Of a DNA stretch of 45,549 nucleotides, positions 1-7,851 are shown in pieces; the stretch's first letter is position 1; every line of letters starts with the position of its first letter. The position numbers and the translations under genes were made by a program. The notes beneath the pieces are model-generated. The model saw nothing but the letters and a program-made list of their open reading frames with translations. It did no database searches and had not been told where the DNA came from. The stretch covers positions 1 through 45,549 of the forward strand of contig JAWXAT010000014.1 of NCBI GenBank assembly GCA_034439615.1. The letters are read 5' to 3'. The DNA is from Oligoflexia bacterium. GTDB taxonomy: Bacteria > Bdellovibrionota > Bdellovibrionia > JABDDW01.

Positions 1-84
1 CTCATGCTCATGCTCATGCTCATGCTCATGCTCATGCTCATGCTCATGCTCATGCTCATGCTCATGCTCATGCTCATGCTCATG
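1..84. repeat. Hexanucleotide tandem repeat (CTCATG)14 at window edge
   Basis: Fourteen uninterrupted copies of CTCATG fill the first 84 bases and run off the left edge, so the true copy number is unknown. Read on the minus strand each unit is CAT GAG, and it is in frame with the truncated nucleotidyltransferase that starts at 561, so it encodes His-Glu dipeptides. The other minus frame tested contains TGA in every unit, so only some frames stay open. A six-base unit changes length without shifting the frame. Confidence 0.95.
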
Positions 85-561
85 CAGAGGTTGATCTTCT
101 TTTAAAATCAAATTCCCGAAGTTTGAGATTTCATTTAGCTCCATTTTGTATGCACCAAATGCAGCGTGCGAAGTTTCAAGAGTTTTATCAAACCAATTCA
201 ATAATTTCTCAGAACTAATGATCAAAGTATCAGGAAGCAAAACAAGATTTTTTTCTTCCCACTTTTCATGTGAAGCTAAAAGTGTCATGGGCCATTCTTG
301 TTTTTCGATTGGCTTATGAATAATAAAATCAATTCTAAAATCAGTTTTATTTTTTAATTCAAACCCATCTGCCCAAGTTTTAAGCCGCGCTAGTTTTTCT
401 TCGCGCGTTATGATGGTGACCTTAAACTCTGTATTTGTTTCTAAAAGATGTGTAAAAGAATTCTCTATAAGAGCTTTGCCCTCATGAATCATTAATTCTT
501 TAATGGGCCAATCAGAGTTTCGTTTGCCAAAACCAGCGGCTGGGATTAGTACATTTAGCAT
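1..561 (-). CDS. Sugar-phosphate nucleotidyltransferase-like protein, 3' truncated, with C-terminal His-Glu repeat
   Basis: I translated this by hand; the frame is open from ATG at 561 to the left edge (187 codons, no stop). The N-terminus LNVLIPAAGFGKR is the nucleotide-binding loop of NTP transferases (AAGxGxR), and 'LLPDTLI' near residue 118 resembles the segment carrying the metal-binding Asp. Such enzymes activate a sugar phosphate with an NTP for LPS, capsule or glycan synthesis in the cytoplasm. After about 159 ordinary residues the protein becomes (HE)14 up to the edge. The start codon overlaps that of the divergent glycosyltransferase: both lie in CATG at 559-562. The substrate cannot be told. 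The repeat may be a linker, a tail, or an assembly artefact. Confidence 0.7.
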   Translation of the reverse strand, partial: MLNVLIPAAGFGKRNSDWPIKELMIHEGKALIENSFTHLLETNTEFKVTIITREEKLARLKTWADGFELKNKTDFRIDFIIHKPIEKQEWPMTLLASHEKWEEKNLVLLPDTLIISSEKLLNWFDKTLETSHAAFGAYKMELNEISNFGNLILKEDQPLHEHEHEHEHEHEHEHEHEHEHEHEHEHE

Positions 562-1393
562 GAAAACAATTCCAGTAATTTTAAGTTTTAATCATATTGA
601 ATTGACCAAGAGATGCGTAAACTCAGTACTTGGTCATTTTACAACAAGGCCAATCTATCTTGTTCACAACGGATCACAAACTGAAATCGTAAATGAACTT
701 AAAGCTGAATTCCCGCAAGTGGAACACCTCGTTTTAGAAGTGAACCAAGGCTTCTCTGGTGGGGCTAATCACGGTTTACGAACGGCATTTAGCAGTAACG
801 TAGAGCGTGTCTTATTTGTGACAAACGATACGACACTTGAAAAGTTATCATTTGATGAATGGCCAGGTTATGTAAGTGATAGTTATATAATGGCCCCTCG
901 AATTGAGAGAAGAAAAACAGGTACGATTGATTCTTTGGGTGCCAAAGTTGATTTTTTCAAAGGTAAACTCATTCATCATAATTTAGAAAATCAAGCTGAC
1001 GTGAATGATCCTGGATTCTACGTTCCGGGTACTGCGTTTTTGATTTCTAAAAAAGCCTGGGATAAAATAGGGGAATTTGACGCAAGTCTTGGCACCTATT
1101 GGGATGATGTGGATTATAGCCTTCGAGCCAGGGCCCAAGGTGTTAGTTTAGATCTCTTGCCCTCAATTGTTTTAAATCACGGTATAGGTAAAACCTGTCA
1201 TGGCAATCCGCTATACACTCTCTATCATTTTCACCGTAACAGGAGGCGAGTGACCTGGCGCCATGCTAAAAAGGGCCATAAGCTTGTGTTTGGAGCAGTC
1301 TACGGATACGATATGGCGCGAAAAATTTTCAAATTTACTCTTAATCATGATCCCATTCGCTTGAAATTCGTACTTCGCGCCCTTCTTTCATGA
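560..1393 (+). CDS. Glycosyltransferase family 2 protein
   Basis: 277 residues from ATG 560. GT-A fold features in order: N-terminal strand TIPVILSFNH, NQGFSGGAN at 62-70 (as in rhamnosyltransferase-type GT2 enzymes), VTNDTT at 87-92 in the place of the DxD-like metal site, a YVPGTAFLISKKAWDKIG segment at 154-171, and WDDVDYSLRARAQG at 181-194 with the probable catalytic acid. It should transfer a sugar from a nucleotide donor to a surface glycan on the cytoplasmic side of the membrane. I preferred this start over an in-frame ATG at 503 because the GT2 core begins immediately and the longer form would overlap the divergent gene by 59 bases. No good ribosome-binding site is visible. Donor and acceptor are unknown. 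Confidence 0.85.
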   Translation: MKTIPVILSFNHIELTKRCVNSVLGHFTTRPIYLVHNGSQTEIVNELKAEFPQVEHLVLEVNQGFSGGANHGLRTAFSSNVERVLFVTNDTTLEKLSFDEWPGYVSDSYIMAPRIERRKTGTIDSLGAKVDFFKGKLIHHNLENQADVNDPGFYVPGTAFLISKKAWDKIGEFDASLGTYWDDVDYSLRARAQGVSLDLLPSIVLNHGIGKTCHGNPLYTLYHFHRNRRRVTWRHAKKGHKLVFGAVYGYDMARKIFKFTLNHDPIRLKFVLRALLS

Positions 1394-1411
1394 TATGGTG
1401 CGCTCATATTT

Positions 1412-3265
1412 ATGAGCGAAAAATCTGAATTATTGCCTACAACAAAAGATGAGATGAATAAGCGTGGTTGGAATGAATTAGACATTCTTCTCATCACGGG
1501 TGATGCGTACATTGATCATCCCACATTTGGCATTCCTTTACTTGGTCGGGTATTAGAAAAAAAAGGTTATAGAGTCGGTATCATCGCGCAACCTGATTGG
1601 CGCAATTTTGATGATATCACCCGCATGGGAACACCAAAACTTTTTTGCGGTGTGAGTGCTGGTTCAATGGATAGCATGATTAATAAATACACAGCCCTTA
1701 AGCGTCTTCGCGATTACGATGCCTATACACCCGGGGGAAGTCCTGATCTAAGACCTGAAAGAGCAACAATCGTATTTACAAATTTAGCTAGAAAAGCATT
1801 TCCGGGGCTGCCAGTTATTATCGGTGGTATTGAAGCAAGTTTACGACGATTTACCCATTTTGATTATTGGGATAATAAAATACGTAGAAGTATTCTTTTT
1901 GATTCACGTGCTGATCTTCTTTGTCACGGAATGAGTGAAAAAACAATTTTAGAAATTGCCCATCATTTTAAATCTGGAGGAACCGTTGATAACATTCCTC
2001 CTTTTCGTGGTACTGCTCGCATTCATAAAAATATTGATTCGATTCCTGAAGACAAACGCATTGTTATGGCGAGTTTTGAAGAAATTCAAGCCCCACTTAA
2101 TGGCACAGTAGAAGAAATAAATCTTAGTCATGCAAAATTTAATAAATCAGCTGTAACAATTGAGCGTGAGAGTAATCCCCATAACGCAAAAATTCTTATC
2201 GAACCATGCCAAGGGCGTTATGTCGTAGCTCAACTTCCTGTATTGCCACTTTCAACAAAAGAGCTTGATGATATCTACGAGCTGCCTTTTACTAAACGGC
2301 CCCATCCAATGTATGTGCAGCCCATACCAGCATATGAAGTTATAAAATTCTCAGTGCAAACAAATCGTGGATGTTTTGGTGGCTGTAGCTTTTGTGCGAT
2401 CACTTTACAACAGGGGCGAGAGATTCAATCTCGAAGCCCGGATAGTCTTAAAAAAGAAGTCGAAAAATTAAAAAATATTCCCGGATGGGCAGGCACAATT
2501 ACAGATCTTGGTGGGCCGAGTGCAAATATGTACAAGCTCACTGGTAAAGATGAAAGCATTTGTAAGTTGTGTAAAAAAATGTCGTGTTTATTTCCAAAGC
2601 CTTGTTTTAATTTAGACACCGATCAAACACCACAAATTGAAATGATGCGGATGATTCGTAAAACTCCAGGTGTTAAACATGTCTTTATCGCAAGTGGTAT
2701 TCGCTATGATTTAGCACTTCAAACGCCAGAATATATAAAAGAGGTGACTCAACACCACACAGGTGGAGTGATGAGTGTAGCGCCTGAACATACCGACCCC
2801 ATGGTTTTAAAACTTATGAAAAAACCACCCATTGAAGAATACAATAAATTTGTAGAGTATTTTAATCAATACAGCAAAGAAGCTGGCAAAAAACAGATGC
2901 TCTCGCCCTATTTTATTTCAAGCTTTCCTGGTTCAGATTTAAATAAAACTTCAAAAATGAGTGAGTATTTCAAGGCTAATAAAATGCGCCCTGAACAGAT
3001 TCAAGATTTTATCCCATCGCCTATGACCTTAGCGACTGCCATGTATTATACAGAAAAAAATCCTCACACCAATGAACCCATTTATATTGAAAAAGCCATG
3101 TCTAAAAGAAAGCTTCAAAAACGAACGCTTCAATCTTTTTTGCCTCAAAACAGATTTATTAAGGCTCGTGATTTGCGTAAAAAAGGAAAATTTCCTCGCA
3201 CCTACATTGCTTCTGAAACAGAAACACTCGATGGGAATAATAGCCCTTTAGATATAAACGGTTAG
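1412..3265 (+). CDS. ygiQ: YgiQ family radical SAM protein
   Basis: 617 residues. The N-terminal domain carries LLITGDAYIDHPTFG, typical of YgiQ/UPF0313 proteins. The radical SAM motif CxxxCxxC is Cys321, Cys325 and Cys328 within RGCFGGCSFCAIT, which should bind a 4Fe-4S cluster and SAM. Further conserved pieces are DLGGPSANMY and the C-terminal region around FIPSPMTLATAMYYT. The reaction catalysed by the family is not established. The gene starts 18 bases after the glycosyltransferase stop and lies 25 bases before mutL. The ATG has no obvious Shine-Dalgarno sequence. Confidence 0.92.
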   Translation: MSEKSELLPTTKDEMNKRGWNELDILLITGDAYIDHPTFGIPLLGRVLEKKGYRVGIIAQPDWRNFDDITRMGTPKLFCGVSAGSMDSMINKYTALKRLRDYDAYTPGGSPDLRPERATIVFTNLARKAFPGLPVIIGGIEASLRRFTHFDYWDNKIRRSILFDSRADLLCHGMSEKTILEIAHHFKSGGTVDNIPPFRGTARIHKNIDSIPEDKRIVMASFEEIQAPLNGTVEEINLSHAKFNKSAVTIERESNPHNAKILIEPCQGRYVVAQLPVLPLSTKELDDIYELPFTKRPHPMYVQPIPAYEVIKFSVQTNRGCFGGCSFCAITLQQGREIQSRSPDSLKKEVEKLKNIPGWAGTITDLGGPSANMYKLTGKDESICKLCKKMSCLFPKPCFNLDTDQTPQIEMMRMIRKTPGVKHVFIASGIRYDLALQTPEYIKEVTQHHTGGVMSVAPEHTDPMVLKLMKKPPIEEYNKFVEYFNQYSKEAGKKQMLSPYFISSFPGSDLNKTSKMSEYFKANKMRPEQIQDFIPSPMTLATAMYYTEKNPHTNEPIYIEKAMSKRKLQKRTLQSFLPQNRFIKARDLRKKGKFPRTYIASETETLDGNNSPLDING

Positions 3266-3290
3266 TTTTATTACAAATTGGGGTTAACAG

Positions 3291-5093
3291 ATGCGTCCGA
3301 TTGAAATCTTAGATTCTGAGACCATTAATAAAATTGCAGCCGGTGAAGTTATTGAAAGACCAGCAAGTGCATTAAAAGAGCTACTTGAAAATAGTGCTGA
3401 TAGCGGAGCCACGCGCGTTGAAATAGATTTTGACGAAGGTGGTAAAACTGAAATTCGAGTACTTGATGATGGTCACGGTATGGATCTTAATGAACTGCCA
3501 TTGTCATTAGAGAGACATGCAACAAGTAAAATTAAATCAATTGATGATTTAATGAGTTTAAATACATTCGGTTTTCGCGGCGAAGCCCTGGCATCTTTGG
3601 CGGCTGTTAGTGAACTCTCACTTCATAGCGGTAAAAAAGAATCACCATCGGGTTCAAAAATTATTTCTTACGGAGGAAAAACCGAGGGGCCGGTTCCTGC
3701 TGCGCCATTGTGCGGAACCCAAGTTGTAGTTAAAAATCTTTTTTTTAATGTTCCAGCAAGACAGAAATTTCTAAAATCTGATGCTGGTGAAACAGCGGCA
3801 ATTAAAAAAACTGTACGATCATTTGCTTTAAGTCATCCTGAATTACAAGTCACATTAAGGCAATCTGGTCGTGTTATTTATCAATGGGGTAAACAAGATT
3901 TTTTTAAACGCGCATGCCAAGTTTTAAATGTCGAGCCAAATCAAGCTTTACTCATTGAGGCAGTCGAGTCGGGGCTTAAGCTTCAAGCTGTACTTGTATT
4001 GCCACAATGGAATTTAGCCACCCAACAAGGTATTTGGCTTTTTGTACAATCAAGACCTGTGGTTGATCGCATAATTCAACAAGCACTTTTTGAAGGTTAT
4101 CGAAATCTCATGATGCAGCATCAATACCCACAAGCGGTATTAAAACTCAATGTGGATCCAGGTTCTGTAGATGTGAATGTGCATCCTACAAAAGCACAAG
4201 TAAAATTTCTTAACCCCTCAGCTGTTTTTAGATTTATTAGTAGAACTGTTAAAGAGGCATTAGAGAAAAAATTAGGTGCTCAGCAAAATAAATCAAGTGA
4301 TGTTATCTATGATACTCATACACAGCAAAATCTCGTGCGTGATGCCGTAGTTCAATACAATCAAAGAGCATACACAGCGGCTCAAGAAGACGCAGTTGAG
4401 ACATCTCGATTTTTAGCTCAATCTTCATTTCAAAACAATGCGCCTAAAGATAATTCAACTGATTTACTAAATGCCGTTATGCCTGAAGCAAAACCAAAAG
4501 GTGCATGGTCATCACTTCAACTTATTGGTCAGTACTCAAATACATATCTTGTGACTCAATCTGCAAAAGCATTGGTACTTATTGATCAACATGCGGCACA
4601 TGAGAGAGTATTATTTGAGGGGCTAAAAAATAATTTTCAAAAAAATAATGTTGAAAAACAAGCAGCCCTTTTAGAAGAACTCATTGAACTTCCGGCTGAA
4701 GCTATTGAGGCAATTACTGAAGCTCGATATGAGAAAATATTTAATGAACTTGGTTTTGACTTAGCCCAAAGAGGTCCCACTACATTAAGTATAATAGCTA
4801 GGCCCGCATTTTTAATTGATGTAGGTTTAGCTCCACTTTTTGAGCGTCTAGGTGAGCAAATACTTGATTGCGGATCCAAAGGGGTAATCGATGACCTTTT
4901 GGGTGAAATATGGGCCTCAATGGCTTGTCACGGCGCAATCAGAGCGGGGAGAGTACTTAGCCAATCTGAGATGCAATCACTTTTAAATCAAATGGATGAT
5001 TATTCTTTTTCAAGTTTTTGCCCACATGGAAGGCCTGTAAGTGTTCAATTAGGGCTGCATGAACTTGAGAAAATGTTTAAGAGAATTGTGTGA
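3291..5093 (+). CDS. mutL: DNA mismatch repair protein MutL (endonuclease type)
   Basis: 600 residues. The N-terminal GHKL ATPase shows ETINKIAAGEVIERPASALKELLENS and the DDGHGM and GFRGEAL motifs. The C-terminal domain has DQHAAHERVLFE from residue 432, which fits the DQHA(x)2E(x)4E metal site of nicking MutL proteins, plus ACHGAIRAG (545) and CPHGRP (577), which complete that site. MutL links MutS mismatch recognition to strand incision, and this form nicks DNA itself; no MutH gene is seen here. The stop overlaps the miaA GTG start (GTGA, 5090-5093), so the two genes are co-transcribed and probably translationally coupled. Confidence 0.97.
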   Translation: MRPIEILDSETINKIAAGEVIERPASALKELLENSADSGATRVEIDFDEGGKTEIRVLDDGHGMDLNELPLSLERHATSKIKSIDDLMSLNTFGFRGEALASLAAVSELSLHSGKKESPSGSKIISYGGKTEGPVPAAPLCGTQVVVKNLFFNVPARQKFLKSDAGETAAIKKTVRSFALSHPELQVTLRQSGRVIYQWGKQDFFKRACQVLNVEPNQALLIEAVESGLKLQAVLVLPQWNLATQQGIWLFVQSRPVVDRIIQQALFEGYRNLMMQHQYPQAVLKLNVDPGSVDVNVHPTKAQVKFLNPSAVFRFISRTVKEALEKKLGAQQNKSSDVIYDTHTQQNLVRDAVVQYNQRAYTAAQEDAVETSRFLAQSSFQNNAPKDNSTDLLNAVMPEAKPKGAWSSLQLIGQYSNTYLVTQSAKALVLIDQHAAHERVLFEGLKNNFQKNNVEKQAALLEELIELPAEAIEAITEARYEKIFNELGFDLAQRGPTTLSIIARPAFLIDVGLAPLFERLGEQILDCGSKGVIDDLLGEIWASMACHGAIRAGRVLSQSEMQSLLNQMDDYSFSSFCPHGRPVSVQLGLHELEKMFKRIV

Positions 5094-6010
5094 AAGTTGT
5101 AAGTATTTGCGGCGCTACTGCTACCGGAAAAACCGCTATCGCATTTCAATTAGCTCAAAAATTAAATACAGAAATTATAAGTTTTGACAGCTTACAAATT
5201 TATCAAGAATTAAACATCGGTACTGCTAAACCCCCACCCGAAATGCTTAATGCCATCAGACATCACCTTATTGATGAAATTAAACCCACAGAAGTTTTCA
5301 CTGCAGGTGATTTTAGAAAACAGGCACTCCAGATTTTAAAAACATTAAGTGATTCAAAAGATTTTGCAATCTTGGTTGGCGGAACGGGTTTTTATCTTCA
5401 AGCTCTTTTAAAAGGAATGCATGATATTCCTGAGGTTTCAACTGAAGTGAAACATAAGTTAAAGGCAGATTTAAAAGCTCTCGGCAGCACAGAACTTTAT
5501 GAGGAGCTTCAAATTTCTGACCCTCAATATGCGACAAAGATTCATCCCAACGATACATATAGAATTTTAAGAGGACTTGAACTTATTCGTTCAGGTAAAG
5601 GGCCAACACAAATTCGAAATGATTTTAATCCGCAAAAATTTCCTTACACATTAGTACAATTGGGACTTCGTCGTAAAAAAGAAGTTCTTAAAAATGCTAT
5701 TGAAGTTCGAACGAATAATATGTTTGAGCAAGGGATACTTAATGAAACGCAAACACTTGTAAAAAAATACTCTAAAGACTTACGCCCATTACAAAGTGTA
5801 GGGTATAAAGAATGTGTAATGCATCTTGATGGGCAAATTTCAATAAAGCAGGCTCAAGATTTAATTACCCAAAATACTATGGCCTTGGCTAAAAGACAGA
5901 GCACTTGGTTTAAACGAGATAATACCATTCATTGGTTTGACCCCGATGATACAAACCAAAACATCATGGATGAGATAAACAAGGTATTAGATAATCAATA
6001 CACAGCGTAA
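5090..6010 (+). CDS. miaA: tRNA dimethylallyltransferase MiaA
   Basis: 306 residues from a GTG start overlapping the mutL stop by four bases. The P-loop GATATGKT is at 8-15, followed by SFDSLQIYQELNIGTAKP, the DSxQxY region of MiaA that binds substrate and catalyses transfer, and LVGGTGFYLQALLKG. The enzyme adds a dimethylallyl group to A37 of tRNAs reading UNN codons. A later segment, SVGYKECVMHLDG, matches the conserved GYKE region. Length is normal. The mutL-miaA pairing is common in bacteria. Confidence 0.96.
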   Translation: MKVVSICGATATGKTAIAFQLAQKLNTEIISFDSLQIYQELNIGTAKPPPEMLNAIRHHLIDEIKPTEVFTAGDFRKQALQILKTLSDSKDFAILVGGTGFYLQALLKGMHDIPEVSTEVKHKLKADLKALGSTELYEELQISDPQYATKIHPNDTYRILRGLELIRSGKGPTQIRNDFNPQKFPYTLVQLGLRRKKEVLKNAIEVRTNNMFEQGILNETQTLVKKYSKDLRPLQSVGYKECVMHLDGQISIKQAQDLITQNTMALAKRQSTWFKRDNTIHWFDPDDTNQNIMDEINKVLDNQYTA

Positions 6011-6013
6011 AGC

Positions 6014-6042
6014 TTGACAAAATTCTATAAATTTCAAATACT
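6014..6042 (+). promoter_or_regulatory. Candidate sigma70-type promoter for yicC-gmk-rpoZ-rel
   Basis: TTGACA at 6014-6019 is a perfect -35 box. With a 17-base spacer the -10 box would be AATACT at 6037-6042. Transcription would then start at about 6049, exactly at the yicC ATG, implying a leaderless or nearly leaderless mRNA. No Shine-Dalgarno sequence precedes that ATG, which agrees. The -10 match is only moderate. Confidence 0.4.
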
Positions 6043-6048
6043 TCGCTC

Positions 6049-6930
6049 ATGATAAGTAGCATGACCGGGTTTGGGACGTCTGCTTTTAAGAATGAGAAGA
6101 TTTCCCTAAATATCCAAATTAAAAGTGTGAATGGTCGTTTTTTAGAAACACGCTTTCGTATGCCTCGTGAGTACTCAAGTCTTGAAGGTGAAATTAAGAA
6201 AAAAATCTCAAAATATATTCAGCGTGGCACACTCGATATTTCTATTTATCGCACTATTGAAACAAAAGACGCCAATATCGTTGTCACTCCCAACATCTCA
6301 TTAGCAAAAGCGTGGGTGAAGGCCTGTCAAGAGTTAGCGTCGTTTACTAATCTCAACGACGATACAACATTTGCCTCGCTCTTACGTGTTCCCGATATGA
6401 TGCAAATTTCCGGTAATGAAGAACTTCAAGACTGGGAAAAATCAGCCGTCTATGAAACCGTAGAAAAAACATTAGAAGCTTGCTTGGGCGAAAAACGTAG
6501 AGAAGGCGAAGCCCAATTCAAAACGTTTTCAGATCTATTAGATACACTTGAAAAATTCATTACTGATATTAAGAAGAAAAAAAAGATCATTGATAGCCAG
6601 CTTCTAGCAAAACTGGGTGAGCGTCTTAAAGCACTTGCTGATGGGATAGCAATTGATCCTCAACGGCTTGCTCAAGAAGCTGTTTTTCTAATGGATAAAG
6701 CCGATATCGAAGAAGAGCTCATTCGTGCAGAAACCCACATCAAGGCCTATAGACTTGCGTTGAATGAAAAAGTAAGTGTGGGCAAGAAGCTTGAGTTTTA
6801 CACTCAAGAGCTCCATCGAGAAATCAATACCATGGGTTCAAAAACTCAGGCTCTTGAAGTAACTTTAGATGTTATTGAGGCAAAAACCTGCATCGAAAGA
6901 CTGCGCGAACAGGTGCAGAATGTGGAGTAA
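6049..6930 (+). CDS. yicC: YicC/YloC family endoribonuclease
   Basis: 293 residues. The start MISSMTGFG matches the invariant SMTGFG opening of the family. The C-terminal domain has YTQELHREINTMGSK and VIEAKTCIERLREQVQN, the conserved part that includes the acidic residues proposed to be catalytic. Family members are cytoplasmic oligomeric endoribonucleases that degrade some RNAs. A lysine-rich helical segment (around 175-190) lies between the domains. The stop codon TAA is directly followed by the gmk ATG. The yicC-gmk-rpoZ-spoT order is a widely conserved cluster. Confidence 0.94.
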   Translation: MISSMTGFGTSAFKNEKISLNIQIKSVNGRFLETRFRMPREYSSLEGEIKKKISKYIQRGTLDISIYRTIETKDANIVVTPNISLAKAWVKACQELASFTNLNDDTTFASLLRVPDMMQISGNEELQDWEKSAVYETVEKTLEACLGEKRREGEAQFKTFSDLLDTLEKFITDIKKKKKIIDSQLLAKLGERLKALADGIAIDPQRLAQEAVFLMDKADIEEELIRAETHIKAYRLALNEKVSVGKKLEFYTQELHREINTMGSKTQALEVTLDVIEAKTCIERLREQVQNVE

Positions 6931-7545
6931 ATGAAAGCATTCCGTCATGGACGCATATTAAAGTTTGAAGGTGAGTCACGGCTCAAGCCTTGCCTTATCA
7001 TCGTTTCAGCACCCAGTGGTGCCGGGAAATCCACCCTTTGTGCCCGCCTTGTTGAGGAATACCCAGAAATCATTGAAAATGTGAGTTTTACGACACGCCC
7101 GCCACGTAATAAAGAAGACGATGGTGTTGATTACTTCTTTGTAGATATGGCGGAGTTTGAGGAGAAGAAAAACAGGAGCTTTTTTGTAGAACATGCCATG
7201 GTTCATGACCACTGCTATGGAGTAAGCTTTGCCCAGATCGAAACGGCAATTAAATCAGGAAGGCCCATTATTTTAGATATTGACGTTCAGGGAGCTAAAA
7301 CTCTTCTCAATAAGTTCCCAGATGCCCTCACGATCTTTGTTTTACCTCCTTCTATCGAGGAGTTAGAGCGAAGGCTTAAATCAAGGGATCAAGGAAAAAC
7401 CAATAACTACATGCTCAGAATCAAAAATGCGGCATCTGAAATGGCTCAAGCCGTTCACTTTAAACACCAGCTCATTAATGAGAATCTAGAAGAAGCCTAT
7501 GCACAGTTTAAGAAAGTAGTTGAAACTGCGCTCAGAAATAGCTAA
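6931..7545 (+). CDS. gmk: Guanylate kinase
   Basis: 204 residues. The P-loop APSGAGKST is at 27-35, followed by SFTTRPPRNKEDDGVDYFFV (GMP-binding region) and LDIDVQGA. It phosphorylates GMP to GDP. About 17 residues precede the usual family start; no other in-frame initiation codon is available and GGAG sits just before the ATG, so the longer N-terminus seems real. The gene abuts yicC with no gap and lies upstream of rpoZ and rel, linking guanine nucleotide supply with (p)ppGpp metabolism. Confidence 0.96.
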   Translation: MKAFRHGRILKFEGESRLKPCLIIVSAPSGAGKSTLCARLVEEYPEIIENVSFTTRPPRNKEDDGVDYFFVDMAEFEEKKNRSFFVEHAMVHDHCYGVSFAQIETAIKSGRPIILDIDVQGAKTLLNKFPDALTIFVLPPSIEELERRLKSRDQGKTNNYMLRIKNAASEMAQAVHFKHQLINENLEEAYAQFKKVVETALRNS

Positions 7546-7557
7546 TTTGATTAGCTA
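7539..7557. repeat. Perfect inverted repeat over the gmk stop codon
   Basis: Arms TAGCTAAT (7539-7546) and ATTAGCTA (7550-7557) pair perfectly around a 3-base loop. The left arm contains the gmk stop codon. There is no T-tract after it on the plus strand, so it does not look like an intrinsic terminator. It could be an RNA processing or attenuation hairpin between gmk and rpoZ, or chance in AT-rich DNA. Confidence 0.5.
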
Positions 7558-7579
7558 AAGTAAAATAAAGGAGTGCTTC

Positions 7580-7813
7580 GTGGCTCGTATTACGGTTGAA
7601 GATTGTCTTACAAATGTTGCTAATCGTTTTGCATTGGTAATGTTAGTTTCTAAACGTGCTAAACAAATTATGCGCGGTTCTAAACCTTTGGTAAGTGTAA
7701 AAGATAATAAAGCTATTGTTACTGCACTTCGCGAAGTTGCAGCGAATAAAGTTTGGTATGATGTAGGTGATGGCACTGCTGAAGATCAAATTGAACAAGA
7801 CTTGAATCGTTAA
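7580..7813 (+). CDS. rpoZ: RNA polymerase omega subunit
   Basis: 77 residues from a GTG start with a clear AAAGGAG ribosome-binding site. The sequence MARITVEDCL, NRFALVMLVSKRAKQI and a KAIVTALREVA helix are typical of omega, which assists assembly of the beta-prime subunit and forms part of the ppGpp site in many proteobacteria. It sits between gmk and rel/spoT, its usual place. Length is normal for short omega proteins. Confidence 0.95.
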   Translation: MARITVEDCLTNVANRFALVMLVSKRAKQIMRGSKPLVSVKDNKAIVTALREVAANKVWYDVGDGTAEDQIEQDLNR

Positions 7814-7851
7814 TGTGCTTGCCCTCTTAATTCTTATTGCACGGAACTCAA

